DNA of 13,287 nt, taken from Thermoplasmata archaeon. GTDB lineage: Archaea; Thermoplasmatota; Thermoplasmata; Thermoplasmatales; Thermoplasmataceae. Position 1 is the stretch's first letter; every line of letters starts with the position of its first letter. The stretch is from positions 1 through 13,287 of the forward strand of contig JAJYRT010000040.1 in the NCBI GenBank assembly GCA_021793945.1. Direction: 5' to 3'. This document shows positions 7,346-13,287 of this stretch, one piece after another. The translations under genes were made by a program, and so were the position numbers. The notes under the pieces are model-generated. The model did not search any database and was not told where the DNA came from. It was given only the letters and a program-made list of their open reading frames with translations.

Positions 7346-8287
7346 TCATTCCCACTCAATCGTTCCTGGAGGCTTGTTAGTAACGTCAAAAACTACCCTG
7401 TTTATCTCCTTTACCTCATTTGTTATGGACGTGGACATCGAGTCCAGAAGATCGTAGGGAAGCCTTGAAAATGTCCCTGACATTGCATCAAGGGTGTCTA
7501 CGGCCCTGATGGCAACGGTGTATCCGTATGTCCTCTTGTCGCCATGGATTCCTGTCGTCCTTATGGGCAGGAGTACGGCAAAGAACTGCCATGGGAGATC
7601 ATCGCTTCCTGCATACCATTTTTCAATTGACGTTTCAACTATTTTTGTTGTCTTCCTGAGGAGTTCCAGCCTTTCCTTAGTTACTTCCCCCATTATTCGG
7701 ACGCTGAGTCCGGGGCCCGGAAATGGTTGTATTATCCTTGGAATGTTAAGGAATCTTGAGACTTCCCTGATCTCATCCTTGTACAGGTCGCGCAGGGGTT
7801 CGAGCAGCTTCAGTTTCATCTTTTCAGGAAGCCCGCCGACGTTATGATGGCTCTTGATAACATCCCTGATCTTTCCGCCACTCTCGATCCAGTCTGGGGC
7901 TATTGTTCCCTGAAGCAATGTATTTGCGCCGTACTCGGCAGCTACGCGTTCGAATATCTCAATGAACTTGTTCCCAACTATCTTCCTCTTCTGTTCAGGG
8001 TCCGTTACTCCGCGCAGGGCAGAAACAAATTCTTCAGATGCGTCTATTACCCTGAAGTTGATCGAAAAGCTGGAGAAGGTCTTCCTTACACTGTCGACTT
8101 CGCCTTCCCTTAGCAGGCCGGTGTCTATGAATACGGATAGTATCCTGTCCCCCGCAGCCTCATTGGCGATTACCGCCAGCAGGGTACTGTCCTGGCCGCC
8201 AGAGCAGGCCAGTATACCCCTCCCCACAAGTTCATTTGATATCTGCTTTTTTGCGGATTCTACAAATTCACTAGAATTAAAAGCCAT
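7346..8287 (-). CDS. guaAB: GMP synthase, ATP-pyrophosphatase subunit B
   Basis: This cytosolic subunit adenylates XMP and aminates it to GMP with ammonia supplied by a separate glutamine amidotransferase subunit (GuaAA), which is not in this window. The 313-aa length fits the archaeal two-subunit enzyme. The PP-loop is ACSGGQDST near residues 27-35, with Gln where SGGVDS is usual. [48 protein letters not shown] and [16 protein letters not shown] follow in family order. The C-terminus GTIEWE is the classic GMP-synthase ending. ATG 8287 is chosen because a TATA-like box lies 24-33 nt upstream and homologs begin near this point; a TTG at 8305 would add six unconserved residues and fall too close to the box. 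The orc gene follows 40 nt downstream. Confidence 0.96.
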   Translation of the reverse strand: MAFNSSEFVESAKKQISNELVGRGILACSGGQDSTLLAVIANEAAGDRILSVFIDTGLLREGEVDSVRKTFSSFSINFRVIDASEEFVSALRGVTDPEQKRKIVGNKFIEIFERVAAEYGANTLLQGTIAPDWIESGGKIRDVIKSHHNVGGLPEKMKLKLLEPLRDLYKDEIREVSRFLNIPRIIQPFPGPGLSVRIMGEVTKERLELLRKTTKIVETSIEKWYAGSDDLPWQFFAVLLPIRTTGIHGDKRTYGYTVAIRAVDTLDAMSGTFSRLPYDLLDSMSTSITNEVKEINRVVFDVTNKPPGTIEWE

Positions 8288-8310
8288 GTTGAATGGAAAA
8301 TACAAAGATG

Positions 8311-8320
8311 ATTAAAATAT
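8311..8320 (-). promoter_or_regulatory. TATA-like box for guaAB
   Basis: Read on the minus strand this is ATATTTTAAT, centred about 28 nt before ATG 8287. It supports a leaderless or nearly leaderless guaAB transcript and argues against the TTG at 8305. Confidence 0.5.
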
Positions 8321-8331
8321 ATTGGAAAAAA

Positions 8332-8640
8332 TCAGGTTTTCATTATGGCGCCAAGGAATACGAGAAGGCCAATCACCGCCCCGACTGCTGCTGCAACTAT
8401 GTAGAAAACAGCCGGATAGACTATCTCATTTATGAAATCCAGCTTGAAATACATGTGGTCTATGACAAATATGTCAAGGACAGCCACAATTATACCAAGC
8501 ACAAGCAGTATTGCCCCAACAGTCCTGCTCTTTCCGCTGCCGAAGTAAGCGGTAAGTACGCCAAGGACAAAAAGCGCAACTGCCATCAGCCCTAACATCA
8601 CCAATACGAAACTCTGCCAATTAAGAATTAGACTACTCAA
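8332..8640 (-). CDS. Small three-helix membrane protein, unknown function
   Basis: This 102-aa protein matches no family I recognise. Three hydrophobic segments are clear: residues 11-33, 40-60 and 73-99. A short basic loop (GSGKSR, 34-39) joins the first two and suggests which side faces the cytoplasm. The loop between helices 2 and 3 (DHMYFKLDFINE) is polar and acidic. There is no cleavable signal peptide. The start is TTG at 8640, supported by AGGTGA (8645-8650, minus strand) just upstream; the first ATG (residue 15) would cut into helix 1. That Shine-Dalgarno touches the stop of the RAM-domain gene, so the two are very likely one transcription unit. A transport or sensing role tied to the RAM protein is possible but unsupported. 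Confidence 0.72.
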   Translation of the reverse strand: MSSLILNWQSFVLVMLGLMAVALFVLGVLTAYFGSGKSRTVGAILLVLGIIVAVLDIFVIDHMYFKLDFINEIVYPAVFYIVAAAVGAVIGLLVFLGAIMKT

Positions 8641-8644
8641 TCAT

Positions 8645-8650
8645 TCACCT
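8645..8650 (-). promoter_or_regulatory. Ribosome-binding site deciding TTG 8640
   Basis: Minus-strand AGGTGA lies 4 nt before TTG 8640 and reaches the stop codon of the preceding gene. It supports the non-ATG start and coupling of the pair. Confidence 0.55.
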
Positions 8651-8883
8651 CAAAGCTTGATTCCTGTTAAGGTCTTAGTATCTATAACGCCTTCTATAGT
8701 TCTTATCTGGTCCACCACAATTTTACCAAGTTCGCTATAATCCTTGGCATCGATCTTCACTATGAGGTCATATTCCCCGAAAAGCGGGTGAATCTCAACA
8801 ACGTAGTTGATCTTTGATATCTTGTTGTAGACCTCATGCTCCTTTCCCGGAACCGTGCTGATCAGAACAAAAGCTATAGACAT
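8650..8883 (-). CDS. Stand-alone Lrp/AsnC ligand-binding (RAM) domain protein
   Basis: This 77-aa protein is almost exactly one Lrp/AsnC C-terminal domain with no helix-turn-helix. The pattern is AFVLISTVPGKEHEVYNKI, VVEIHPLFGEYDLIVKI, then ELGKIVVDQIRTIEGVIDTKTLTGIKL. This is the beta-alpha-beta-beta-alpha-beta RAM fold, including the GEYDLIV strand that lines the effector site between subunits. Such proteins form dimers to decamers, bind small ligands such as amino acids, and can modulate full-length Lrp regulators. ATG 8883 gives the usual MSIAFVLIST start; ATG 8898 would add five residues. A TATA-like AAAAATTATTAAG (minus strand of 8913-8925) would place transcription near 8892, favouring 8883. 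It lies downstream of hisS, whose product uses an amino acid, but any functional tie is speculative. It is coupled to the membrane protein gene. Confidence 0.9.
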   Translation of the reverse strand: MSIAFVLISTVPGKEHEVYNKISKINYVVEIHPLFGEYDLIVKIDAKDYSELGKIVVDQIRTIEGVIDTKTLTGIKL

Positions 8884-8912
8884 CTCAAACCCAAACATTA
8901 AGCTTTTGGACG

Positions 8913-8925
8913 CTTAATAATTTTT
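8913..8925 (-). promoter_or_regulatory. TATA-like box for the RAM protein gene
   Basis: Minus-strand AAAAATTATTAAG is centred about 36 nt before ATG 8883 and 21 nt before ATG 8898. A start site near 8892 would leave a leader of about 9 nt before 8883. The element suggests the gene pair has its own promoter apart from hisS. Confidence 0.4.
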
Positions 8926-8985
8926 CGTTAATTCTGGCACGTCTCTGAAGCGCGTTTCACATGAAAGTTCTTCTGCAGAGGTTAT

Positions 8986-10293
8986 TCAGGACCCATTTCC
9001 GGTTTTGTCCTTCAGCGTCCTGACGTACTGCCCTATTTTTCCATACTCTATCTCTTTCTGTTCGCCGCTGACAAGGTTCCTGAACGTCGCAGTTTTGGAC
9101 TTCTCCTCCCTCTCCCCCACTATGACCGCATAATCACATTTTTCCCCGGCAGCATTTCTGAGCTGCGCAGAGAGCCCCCTGTTAGAAAGGTCGTCTATGG
9201 TCTCGCCTCCCCCACCCCTCACTTCACTGGATACGGAAAAGGCATATCTTTTCGATTCTGGTCTTGTACAGCACACATAGAATAATGGTTTTTCGTTTGC
9301 ATAAACCCATTTTCCCTCCTCCTTCATGAGCAATTCTATGACTGCATCTCCCATGCCAAATCCCACAGCAGGGATATCCTGTTCAGACATCAACGCAGCA
9401 AGCCCGTCATACCTGCCGCCTCCAAGTATTGCTCGGTGCTTTCCCATCACGTCATATGCCTCAAACACCACTCCGGTGTAGTACGCAAGCCCTCTCACTA
9501 TGGAAAGGTCAATCTTCACGGCTGAAAGGATCATTCTCGAAACGAGATCGGCAATATACTGCAGCCTCGATATTTCGACGCCAACGGAGGCGCTTGTGAG
9601 GCCTCCCGTGACGTCATGTATTTTTCCGGGTTCCACTGTATGCGAGATCATGCTGTATAGCAGACTTGTGTGATCAGTGTCTATACCGGTTGTTGACATC
9701 TCAGAAAAAAACTCATCCCTGCCTATCTTCCTGAATCTGTCAATCACGCCGAAGGCAGCTGGCACATCCCTGCAGCCAACTGAATCCAGTATTGATTCGA
9801 GGAGCGGCCTGCTGCTGATCCTTAATTCATATCTCCTGTCCAGCCCAAGTCTGTCCAGGATCATTCCCGCCAGGCCTATTATTTCGGCGTCAGCTTCTGG
9901 TGAATCTGTTCCAAATATGTCAGCATTGAACTGGTAATGCTCCCTGTATCTTCCAGCTTGTGGCTCTTCATACCTGAATATTTTGGGGAGGCTGTACCAG
10001 CGAATAGGCTTGATGAGGTCCTTCCGTGCCGTTATCATTCTAACAACGGAGGGTGTTGCTTCAGGTATCATAGTAACTTCCCTGCCTCCCTTGTCCACGA
10101 AGGAAAATGTCTGCCCAACAAGTTCCTCGCCGGACTTGAGGCGATACAGATCGAGATATTCAAGGCTTGGAAAATCAACTTTCTTGAACCCCAGTGATTC
10201 AGCGCTTTCCTCTGCAACCTTGAATATTTTCTTTCTTGGCATCATGTCTTCCGGGTAATGATCCCTGAAACCCCTCACCCTCTCGAATGTCAT
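8986..10293 (-). CDS. hisS: Histidyl-tRNA synthetase
   Basis: This class II aminoacyl-tRNA synthetase of 435 aa attaches histidine to tRNA-His in the cytosol. Visible signatures are RGFRDHYPEDM at the N-terminus (residues 7-17), IPEATPSVVRM (76-86), and motif 2, LPKIFRYEEPQAGRYREHYQ (102-121). The histidine-specific RGLAYYTGVVFEAYD segment, AILGGGRYDGL, and motif 3 as VGFGMGDAVIELL follow. The C-terminal anticodon-binding domain starts with PLFYVCC and contains RGLSAQLRNA. In motif 3 the usual Glu-Arg pair after GFG(I)G reads Asp-Ala, so the canonical motif 3 arginine is not obvious at that spot. ATG 10293 (MTFERVRGFRD) is chosen because a TATA-like box lies 26 nt upstream; ATG 10305 would add four residues and be upstream of the predicted transcript start. 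It is divergent from the M18 peptidase gene. Confidence 0.95.
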   Translation of the reverse strand: MTFERVRGFRDHYPEDMMPRKKIFKVAEESAESLGFKKVDFPSLEYLDLYRLKSGEELVGQTFSFVDKGGREVTMIPEATPSVVRMITARKDLIKPIRWYSLPKIFRYEEPQAGRYREHYQFNADIFGTDSPEADAEIIGLAGMILDRLGLDRRYELRISSRPLLESILDSVGCRDVPAAFGVIDRFRKIGRDEFFSEMSTTGIDTDHTSLLYSMISHTVEPGKIHDVTGGLTSASVGVEISRLQYIADLVSRMILSAVKIDLSIVRGLAYYTGVVFEAYDVMGKHRAILGGGRYDGLAALMSEQDIPAVGFGMGDAVIELLMKEEGKWVYANEKPLFYVCCTRPESKRYAFSVSSEVRGGGGETIDDLSNRGLSAQLRNAAGEKCDYAVIVGEREEKSKTATFRNLVSGEQKEIEYGKIGQYVRTLKDKTGNGS

Positions 10294-10314
10294 TATTTTC
10301 AACATGGTTTTGTA

Positions 10315-10323
10315 GTTATTAAG
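10315..10323 (-). promoter_or_regulatory. TATA-like box for hisS
   Basis: Minus-strand CTTAATAAC is centred 26 nt before ATG 10293, the standard archaeal spacing for a leaderless mRNA. It decides between the two in-frame ATGs. Confidence 0.5.
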
Positions 10324-10400
10324 ATTTGAATTTCATTTTCGAACCATTCAAAAGGAAGACCCAAGATTTGCTCTTCTGGAACAGTTGCATGCTGCAGGAC

Positions 10401-10416
10401 ATACATAAATATGTAT
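10401..10416. promoter_or_regulatory. Palindrome upstream of the M18 peptidase TATA box
   Basis: ATACATA (10401-10407) and TATGTAT (10410-10416) form a perfect 7-bp inverted repeat with a 2-nt AA centre. It ends 4 nt before the TATA-like AAATATTAATA and sits in the divergent hisS/peptidase region, where an operator or activator site would be expected. A wider 8-bp inverted repeat, ATGCTGCA (10389-10396) and TGCAGCAT (10434-10441), encloses both the palindrome and the TATA box. No known regulator motif was recognised. Confidence 0.4.
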
Positions 10417-10420
10417 CGAG

Positions 10421-10431
10421 AAATATTAATA
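10421..10431 (+). promoter_or_regulatory. TATA-like box for the M18 aminopeptidase
   Basis: AAATATTAATA is centred 25 nt before ATG 10451. It supports a leaderless transcript starting at that ATG and rejects the TTG at 10433, which would lie upstream of the transcript start. Confidence 0.55.
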
Positions 10432-10450
10432 CTTGCAGCATAGATGCACT

Positions 10451-11827
10451 ATGGCTATGCTTGAGGACGAAGGGGAAAGCGGTAAAATAACAGTCGAGGA
10501 GAAAATAGAGGGTTTTTCCGATTCATATGTGGATTTCATCGAAAACTGCAAGACGGAGACTGAGGTCGTAGCATACCTGAGGGAAAAGCTGAGGGCTTTT
10601 CGCTACAAGAGCCTCGATGAATTCACCACTCTCCCATACGGTTCGTTTTTCTTTCAGGAACTGGGTAACAGGGCGTTGATTGCAGGGTCTATCGGGAAAG
10701 ACGTCTTCAATGACGGATTCAGGATTCTGGCGTCGCATATTGACTCCCCGCGGGTAGACCTCAAGCCGAAGCCACTGTATGAGGATTCAGACACCGGTAT
10801 AGCGTTGATGAAAACGCAGTATTATGGCGGAATAAAAAAATATCAGTGGGTCAACGTGCCACTGGCTTTTCACGGACAGGTCGTGCTGAAATCGGGCGAG
10901 GTGATCAGCATCAGGCTTGGAGATAAGCGATCTGAACCCGTATTTGTGATACCTGACCTCCTCCCCCACCTCGCGAAAAAACAGTTCAAGCGTGAGCTGA
11001 TAGATGGAATTGAAGGAGAGGAAATGAATCTCATTGTCGGCATATCGGCAGGCAATGCCGAGAAGGATCCGGTAAAATCCAATGTACTCGCTTTGCTTAA
11101 ACAGAAATACGGAATTGAGGAAGAGGATCTCGCTTCCGCGGACCTGAGCCTTGTACCCGCATTTGGTCCAAGATACAGCGGGTTCGACAATTCCATGATC
11201 GCAGGATATGGCCATGACGACAGGGCATCTGCATTCACGACCTTCAGGGCGCTTCTCGAAAACAGCGGCGCAAGATACAGTTCGCTTGCCATTTTCTATG
11301 ACAAGGAGGAAATCGGCGGTTATGGCATATCCGGATCGATGAGCAATATGATCGAATCAGTTGTCCATTCCATACTGAGGAAAGTTGGTCCTGACTATAG
11401 CATGACCGATTTTTACAGGGTTCTCAGGAACAGCAGGGCGATCAGCGCTGACGTGGATTCTGCAATGGATCCAAGCTTCAAGGATGTTCATGACGATCAT
11501 AACGCGGCACGAATGGGGAAAGGCATAGTGATAGCAAAATATACTGGTTATGGTGGAAAGTATTCCGGCTCAGAAGCACCATCGGAATACGTTGCTCACA
11601 TAAGGAAGGTACTTTCAGATAAAGGAGTGAAGTACCAGTTCGGGACCATGGGAAAGGTTGACGAAGGCGGGGGTGGGACAGTCGCGCAGGACATTGCACG
11701 ATATGGAATACCGGTTATAGATGCCGGCCCACCGGTCCTGGGAATGCATTCCCCCTTCGAACTCGTGAGCAAGAAGGACCTCTATGAAAGTTACCTGGCG
11801 TACCTGGCATTCCTCACCGAGGTTTAA
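10451..11827 (+). CDS. M18-family metallo-aminopeptidase
   Basis: This 458-aa cytosolic aminopeptidase belongs to family M18 (aspartyl aminopeptidase/aminopeptidase I), which removes N-terminal residues with two zinc ions and usually forms dodecamers. Family landmarks occur in order: ASHIDSPRVDLKPKPLYEDS with zinc ligand H96; KTQYYGGIKKYQW; GYGHDDRAS with bridging D256; YDKEEIGGYGISGS with catalytic E286 and ligand E287; ISADVDSAMDPS with the ligand Asp of SAD; and the final zinc His in GMHSPFEL. The SAD segment departs from the common SADMAHAxHPN, with Asp and Ser replacing Ala-His. ATG 10451 is set by a TATA-like box; ATG 10457 is a minor alternative. The gene is divergent from hisS and its last 14 nt overlap the convergent cbiA gene. 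It most likely recycles peptides; substrate preference cannot be read. Confidence 0.94.
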   Translation: MAMLEDEGESGKITVEEKIEGFSDSYVDFIENCKTETEVVAYLREKLRAFRYKSLDEFTTLPYGSFFFQELGNRALIAGSIGKDVFNDGFRILASHIDSPRVDLKPKPLYEDSDTGIALMKTQYYGGIKKYQWVNVPLAFHGQVVLKSGEVISIRLGDKRSEPVFVIPDLLPHLAKKQFKRELIDGIEGEEMNLIVGISAGNAEKDPVKSNVLALLKQKYGIEEEDLASADLSLVPAFGPRYSGFDNSMIAGYGHDDRASAFTTFRALLENSGARYSSLAIFYDKEEIGGYGISGSMSNMIESVVHSILRKVGPDYSMTDFYRVLRNSRAISADVDSAMDPSFKDVHDDHNAARMGKGIVIAKYTGYGGKYSGSEAPSEYVAHIRKVLSDKGVKYQFGTMGKVDEGGGGTVAQDIARYGIPVIDAGPPVLGMHSPFELVSKKDLYESYLAYLAFLTEV

Positions 11828-13085
11828 CGAGTTTCCTGATCCTTTTTCCGTATCTCTCGAAATCCAGATGGGTATATGAACCAATGGTACTATGCGACAC
11901 CATACCATCCATGCCTTCTATGCCCCTACCCCTTACGTTCTTCATGGTCTTTGGCGTGTCATCGGTAATATTGCTGTAGTGATACTCGTGTCCGTAAACA
12001 CTCTCACCTTCCCTGAACAGCGGGTTGGTTTTAACGACCGATAGTTCGGTATACCCAAGGGTAAGCCGTCCCGTCATCTCTGAGCTTCCCGGGAAAACAC
12101 CTGCCATTGGATAGATCTTTCCCTGGACTTTCAGGCTGTTTTCAAGATACATAAGCCCCCCGCACTCACCTATGATGGGTATGCCGGATTCCGAGAGGTT
12201 CCTGATTGCCAATCTCAGGGATGAGGCAGCAGAAAGGTCAACTGCGTACAGTTCTGGATATCCGCCCCCAAAATAAACAAAATCAGGGTTTTCTGGGACT
12301 TCTCCCCTGATGGGGGAGAAATAGTTAATGTTCCCGATTCTTTCAAGGAAACCCATGGTTGAACCATAGTAAAAGCTGAATGCATTATCCTGCGCGATCC
12401 ATATGGATGAAGAACCTTCTATCCGGTTAACGGTATGGTCAGCGTGGTATTTTACATCGGGGACACACTCCAGGAAATCCATGTTGATATATTTCCCGAT
12501 CTCTCTGGCTTTTCCCTGGAGATCACCCACCTCGTTTCCCATGTAGAGCCCGAGATGCCTTTCAGGAATAGATATGGCTTCGCTGTGGGGCACCGCGCCT
12601 ATTATTCTTACTCCGTGGTCTGCAAAGGGCTTCGAGACCATCTGAAGGTGCTTCTCCGAATAGTAGTTGTTTATTATGACACCAAGCGCGTTTTTTCCCA
12701 GGAAACCCGAAGCGATATAGTATGCTGACTCGGCCAACCTGGATACGTCAATTACCAGCAAATATGGAATATTAAGCGTTTTGAAATAAAAATACGTGCT
12801 CAGATCAATGTCCATACCTGAGTCACGAAATCCCATCACTCCTTCCACCACTCCATAATCATATCCGGATGCAGACGAGAGGAAGGAATTCCTGAACTGC
12901 CTCCCCTGTATCCACCTGTCAATGTTGTGGGCCCTGTTACCTGACACGGATGAAGAAAGCATTGGATCGATGTAATCGGGGCCTATCTTGAACGATGTGG
13001 CATTTTTGAGATTGCTCAATATGCCCAGGGTTATGCTGGTTTTTCCTGATCCAGTAGATGGTGAAGTTATGCCAAACAATTTCAT
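11814..13085 (-). CDS. cbiA: Cobyrinate a,c-diamide synthase (CbiA type)
   Basis: This 423-aa cytosolic enzyme uses ATP and glutamine to amidate side chains a and c of a corrin ring precursor. The N-terminal P-loop domain begins GITSPSTGSGKTS (K15, T16), followed by FKIGPDYIDP (near residue 32), NIDRWIQG and VEGVMGFRDSG, all typical of CbiA/CobB. The C-terminal class I glutamine amidotransferase domain has YFGGGYPELYA, the nucleophile C308 in IGECGGLMYL, GYTELSV, YGHEYHYS and the catalytic H406 in SYTHLDF; the last motif is usually HLHF. The nickel-sirohydrochlorin diamide synthase of methanogens is a close homolog and an alternative, but nothing else here points to methanogenesis. The start is firm: GGAGTGA lies 4 nt before ATG 13085. 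No other corrin gene is visible, so it may belong to a scattered pathway or salvage. Its 3' end overlaps the peptidase gene by 14 nt. Confidence 0.93.
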   Translation of the reverse strand: MKLFGITSPSTGSGKTSITLGILSNLKNATSFKIGPDYIDPMLSSSVSGNRAHNIDRWIQGRQFRNSFLSSASGYDYGVVEGVMGFRDSGMDIDLSTYFYFKTLNIPYLLVIDVSRLAESAYYIASGFLGKNALGVIINNYYSEKHLQMVSKPFADHGVRIIGAVPHSEAISIPERHLGLYMGNEVGDLQGKAREIGKYINMDFLECVPDVKYHADHTVNRIEGSSSIWIAQDNAFSFYYGSTMGFLERIGNINYFSPIRGEVPENPDFVYFGGGYPELYAVDLSAASSLRLAIRNLSESGIPIIGECGGLMYLENSLKVQGKIYPMAGVFPGSSEMTGRLTLGYTELSVVKTNPLFREGESVYGHEYHYSNITDDTPKTMKNVRGRGIEGMDGMVSHSTIGSYTHLDFERYGKRIRKLVKPR

Positions 13086-13089
13086 GCTT

Positions 13090-13140
13090 TCACTCCATTT
13101 TCTTCAGGATCGAATTTGCATGGGCTATTTGAAAATAACT
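13090..13140 (-). promoter_or_regulatory. Promoter and Shine-Dalgarno of cbiA
   Basis: On the minus strand, GGAGTGA (13090-13096) precedes ATG 13085 by 4 nt. A TATA-like AGTTATTTTC (13131-13140) would start transcription near 13109, leaving a leader of about 24 nt. Unlike its leaderless neighbours, cbiA therefore appears to have a leader with a strong ribosome site. No cobalamin riboswitch fits in so short a leader. Confidence 0.45.
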
Positions 13141-13202
13141 CTTCCACCGGAGCCCTAAGTTCCTTGTTAATGGAAATCGCACCTTACTATTAAGTGATAA
13201 AG

Positions 13203-13209
13203 CTTATTA
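13203..13209 (+). promoter_or_regulatory. TATA-like box for the gene at 13232
   Basis: CTTATTA is centred 26 nt before ATG 13232, matching the leaderless spacing seen for hisS and the M18 gene. It supports the reality of the truncated gene. Confidence 0.4.
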
Positions 13210-13231
13210 GGTTTACCAAAATACATTCAAA

Positions 13232-13287
13232 ATGAAGAAAGAGGAATACATCCAGTCCCTCAAGAAATCCAAATACAAAATAACACC
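13232..13287 (+). CDS. Unidentified gene, 5' end only (cut by window edge)
   Basis: An open frame begins at ATG 13232 and runs to the window edge, giving about 18 residues rich in lysine (MKKEEYIQSLKKSKYKI and on). A TATA-like box lies 26 nt upstream, and the frame is divergent from cbiA. The fragment is too short for any family call. The basic, amphipathic N-terminus is compatible with many cytosolic proteins. It may not be a gene, but promoter spacing and codon use favour one. Confidence 0.55.
   Translation, partial: MKKEEYIQSLKKSKYKIT

Noticed and set aside
7494..8315. Plus-strand open frames opposite guaAB
   Set aside because: Overlapped fully by the unambiguous guaAB gene; composition is the Ser/Pro/Leu-rich type of antisense translations.
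8953..8968. Short inverted repeat TTTCA-CA-TGAAA after hisS as a terminator
   Set aside because: Five-bp arms with a 2-nt centre cannot form a stable hairpin, and no T-run follows on the minus strand.
13086..13231. Cobalamin riboswitch upstream of cbiA
   Set aside because: The inferred leader is about 24 nt, far too short, and no B12-box-like sequence was seen; such riboswitches are essentially bacterial.

Overview
The window looks like a piece of a Thermoplasmatales-type euryarchaeal chromosome. Signs are archaeal family members throughout (Orc1/Cdc6, the split GMP synthase ATP-PPase subunit, a stand-alone Lrp/AsnC ligand domain, an archaeal-style GlyA, an inactivated PolB2-type polymerase). 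Arginine is mostly AGG/AGA and isoleucine often ATA. TATA-like boxes sit about 26 nt upstream of start codons (leaderless transcripts). GC looks like the mid-to-high 40s % by eye. I cannot name a species.

Layout, left to right. 38-1327 (+): glyA, serine hydroxymethyltransferase. 1506-3380 (+): cytosolic GH15 glucoamylase/trehalase-like enzyme. 3515-6203 (+): a tightly overlapping three-gene operon made of a small protein that looks like a RecA/RadA-type core with destroyed Walker motifs, an 83-aa probable ribbon-helix-helix protein, and a PolB2-type B-family polymerase with no readable exonuclease motifs and an altered catalytic motif C. 6187-7305 (-): an atypical Orc1/Cdc6 AAA+ protein whose 3' end overlaps that of polB2. 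The minus-strand run continues leftward from the right as hisS (10293-8986), a stand-alone RAM-domain protein (8883-8650), a three-helix membrane protein (8640-8332), guaAB (8287-7346) and orc. 10451-11827 (+): M18 metallo-aminopeptidase, divergent from hisS across a promoter region that holds a palindrome. 11814-13085 (-): cbiA-type cobyrinate a,c-diamide synthase, convergent with the peptidase. 13232-13287 (+): the first 18 codons of an unidentified gene cut by the window edge.

Most of the window is housekeeping metabolism (one-carbon, GMP, His-tRNA, corrinoid, sugar and peptide turnover). The part that stands out is 3515-7305: three components that each resemble a DNA-replication or repair protein but carry damaged catalytic motifs, next to a divergent initiator paralog. 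In Sulfolobales, PolB2 acts in translesion synthesis and an Orc1 paralog (Orc1-2) activates the DNA-damage response, so a damage-tolerance module is a reasonable, testable reading. No tRNA, rRNA, CRISPR array, IS element or replication origin was seen. Several TTG starts (3961, 4209, 8640) are supported by overlap or by Shine-Dalgarno sequences.
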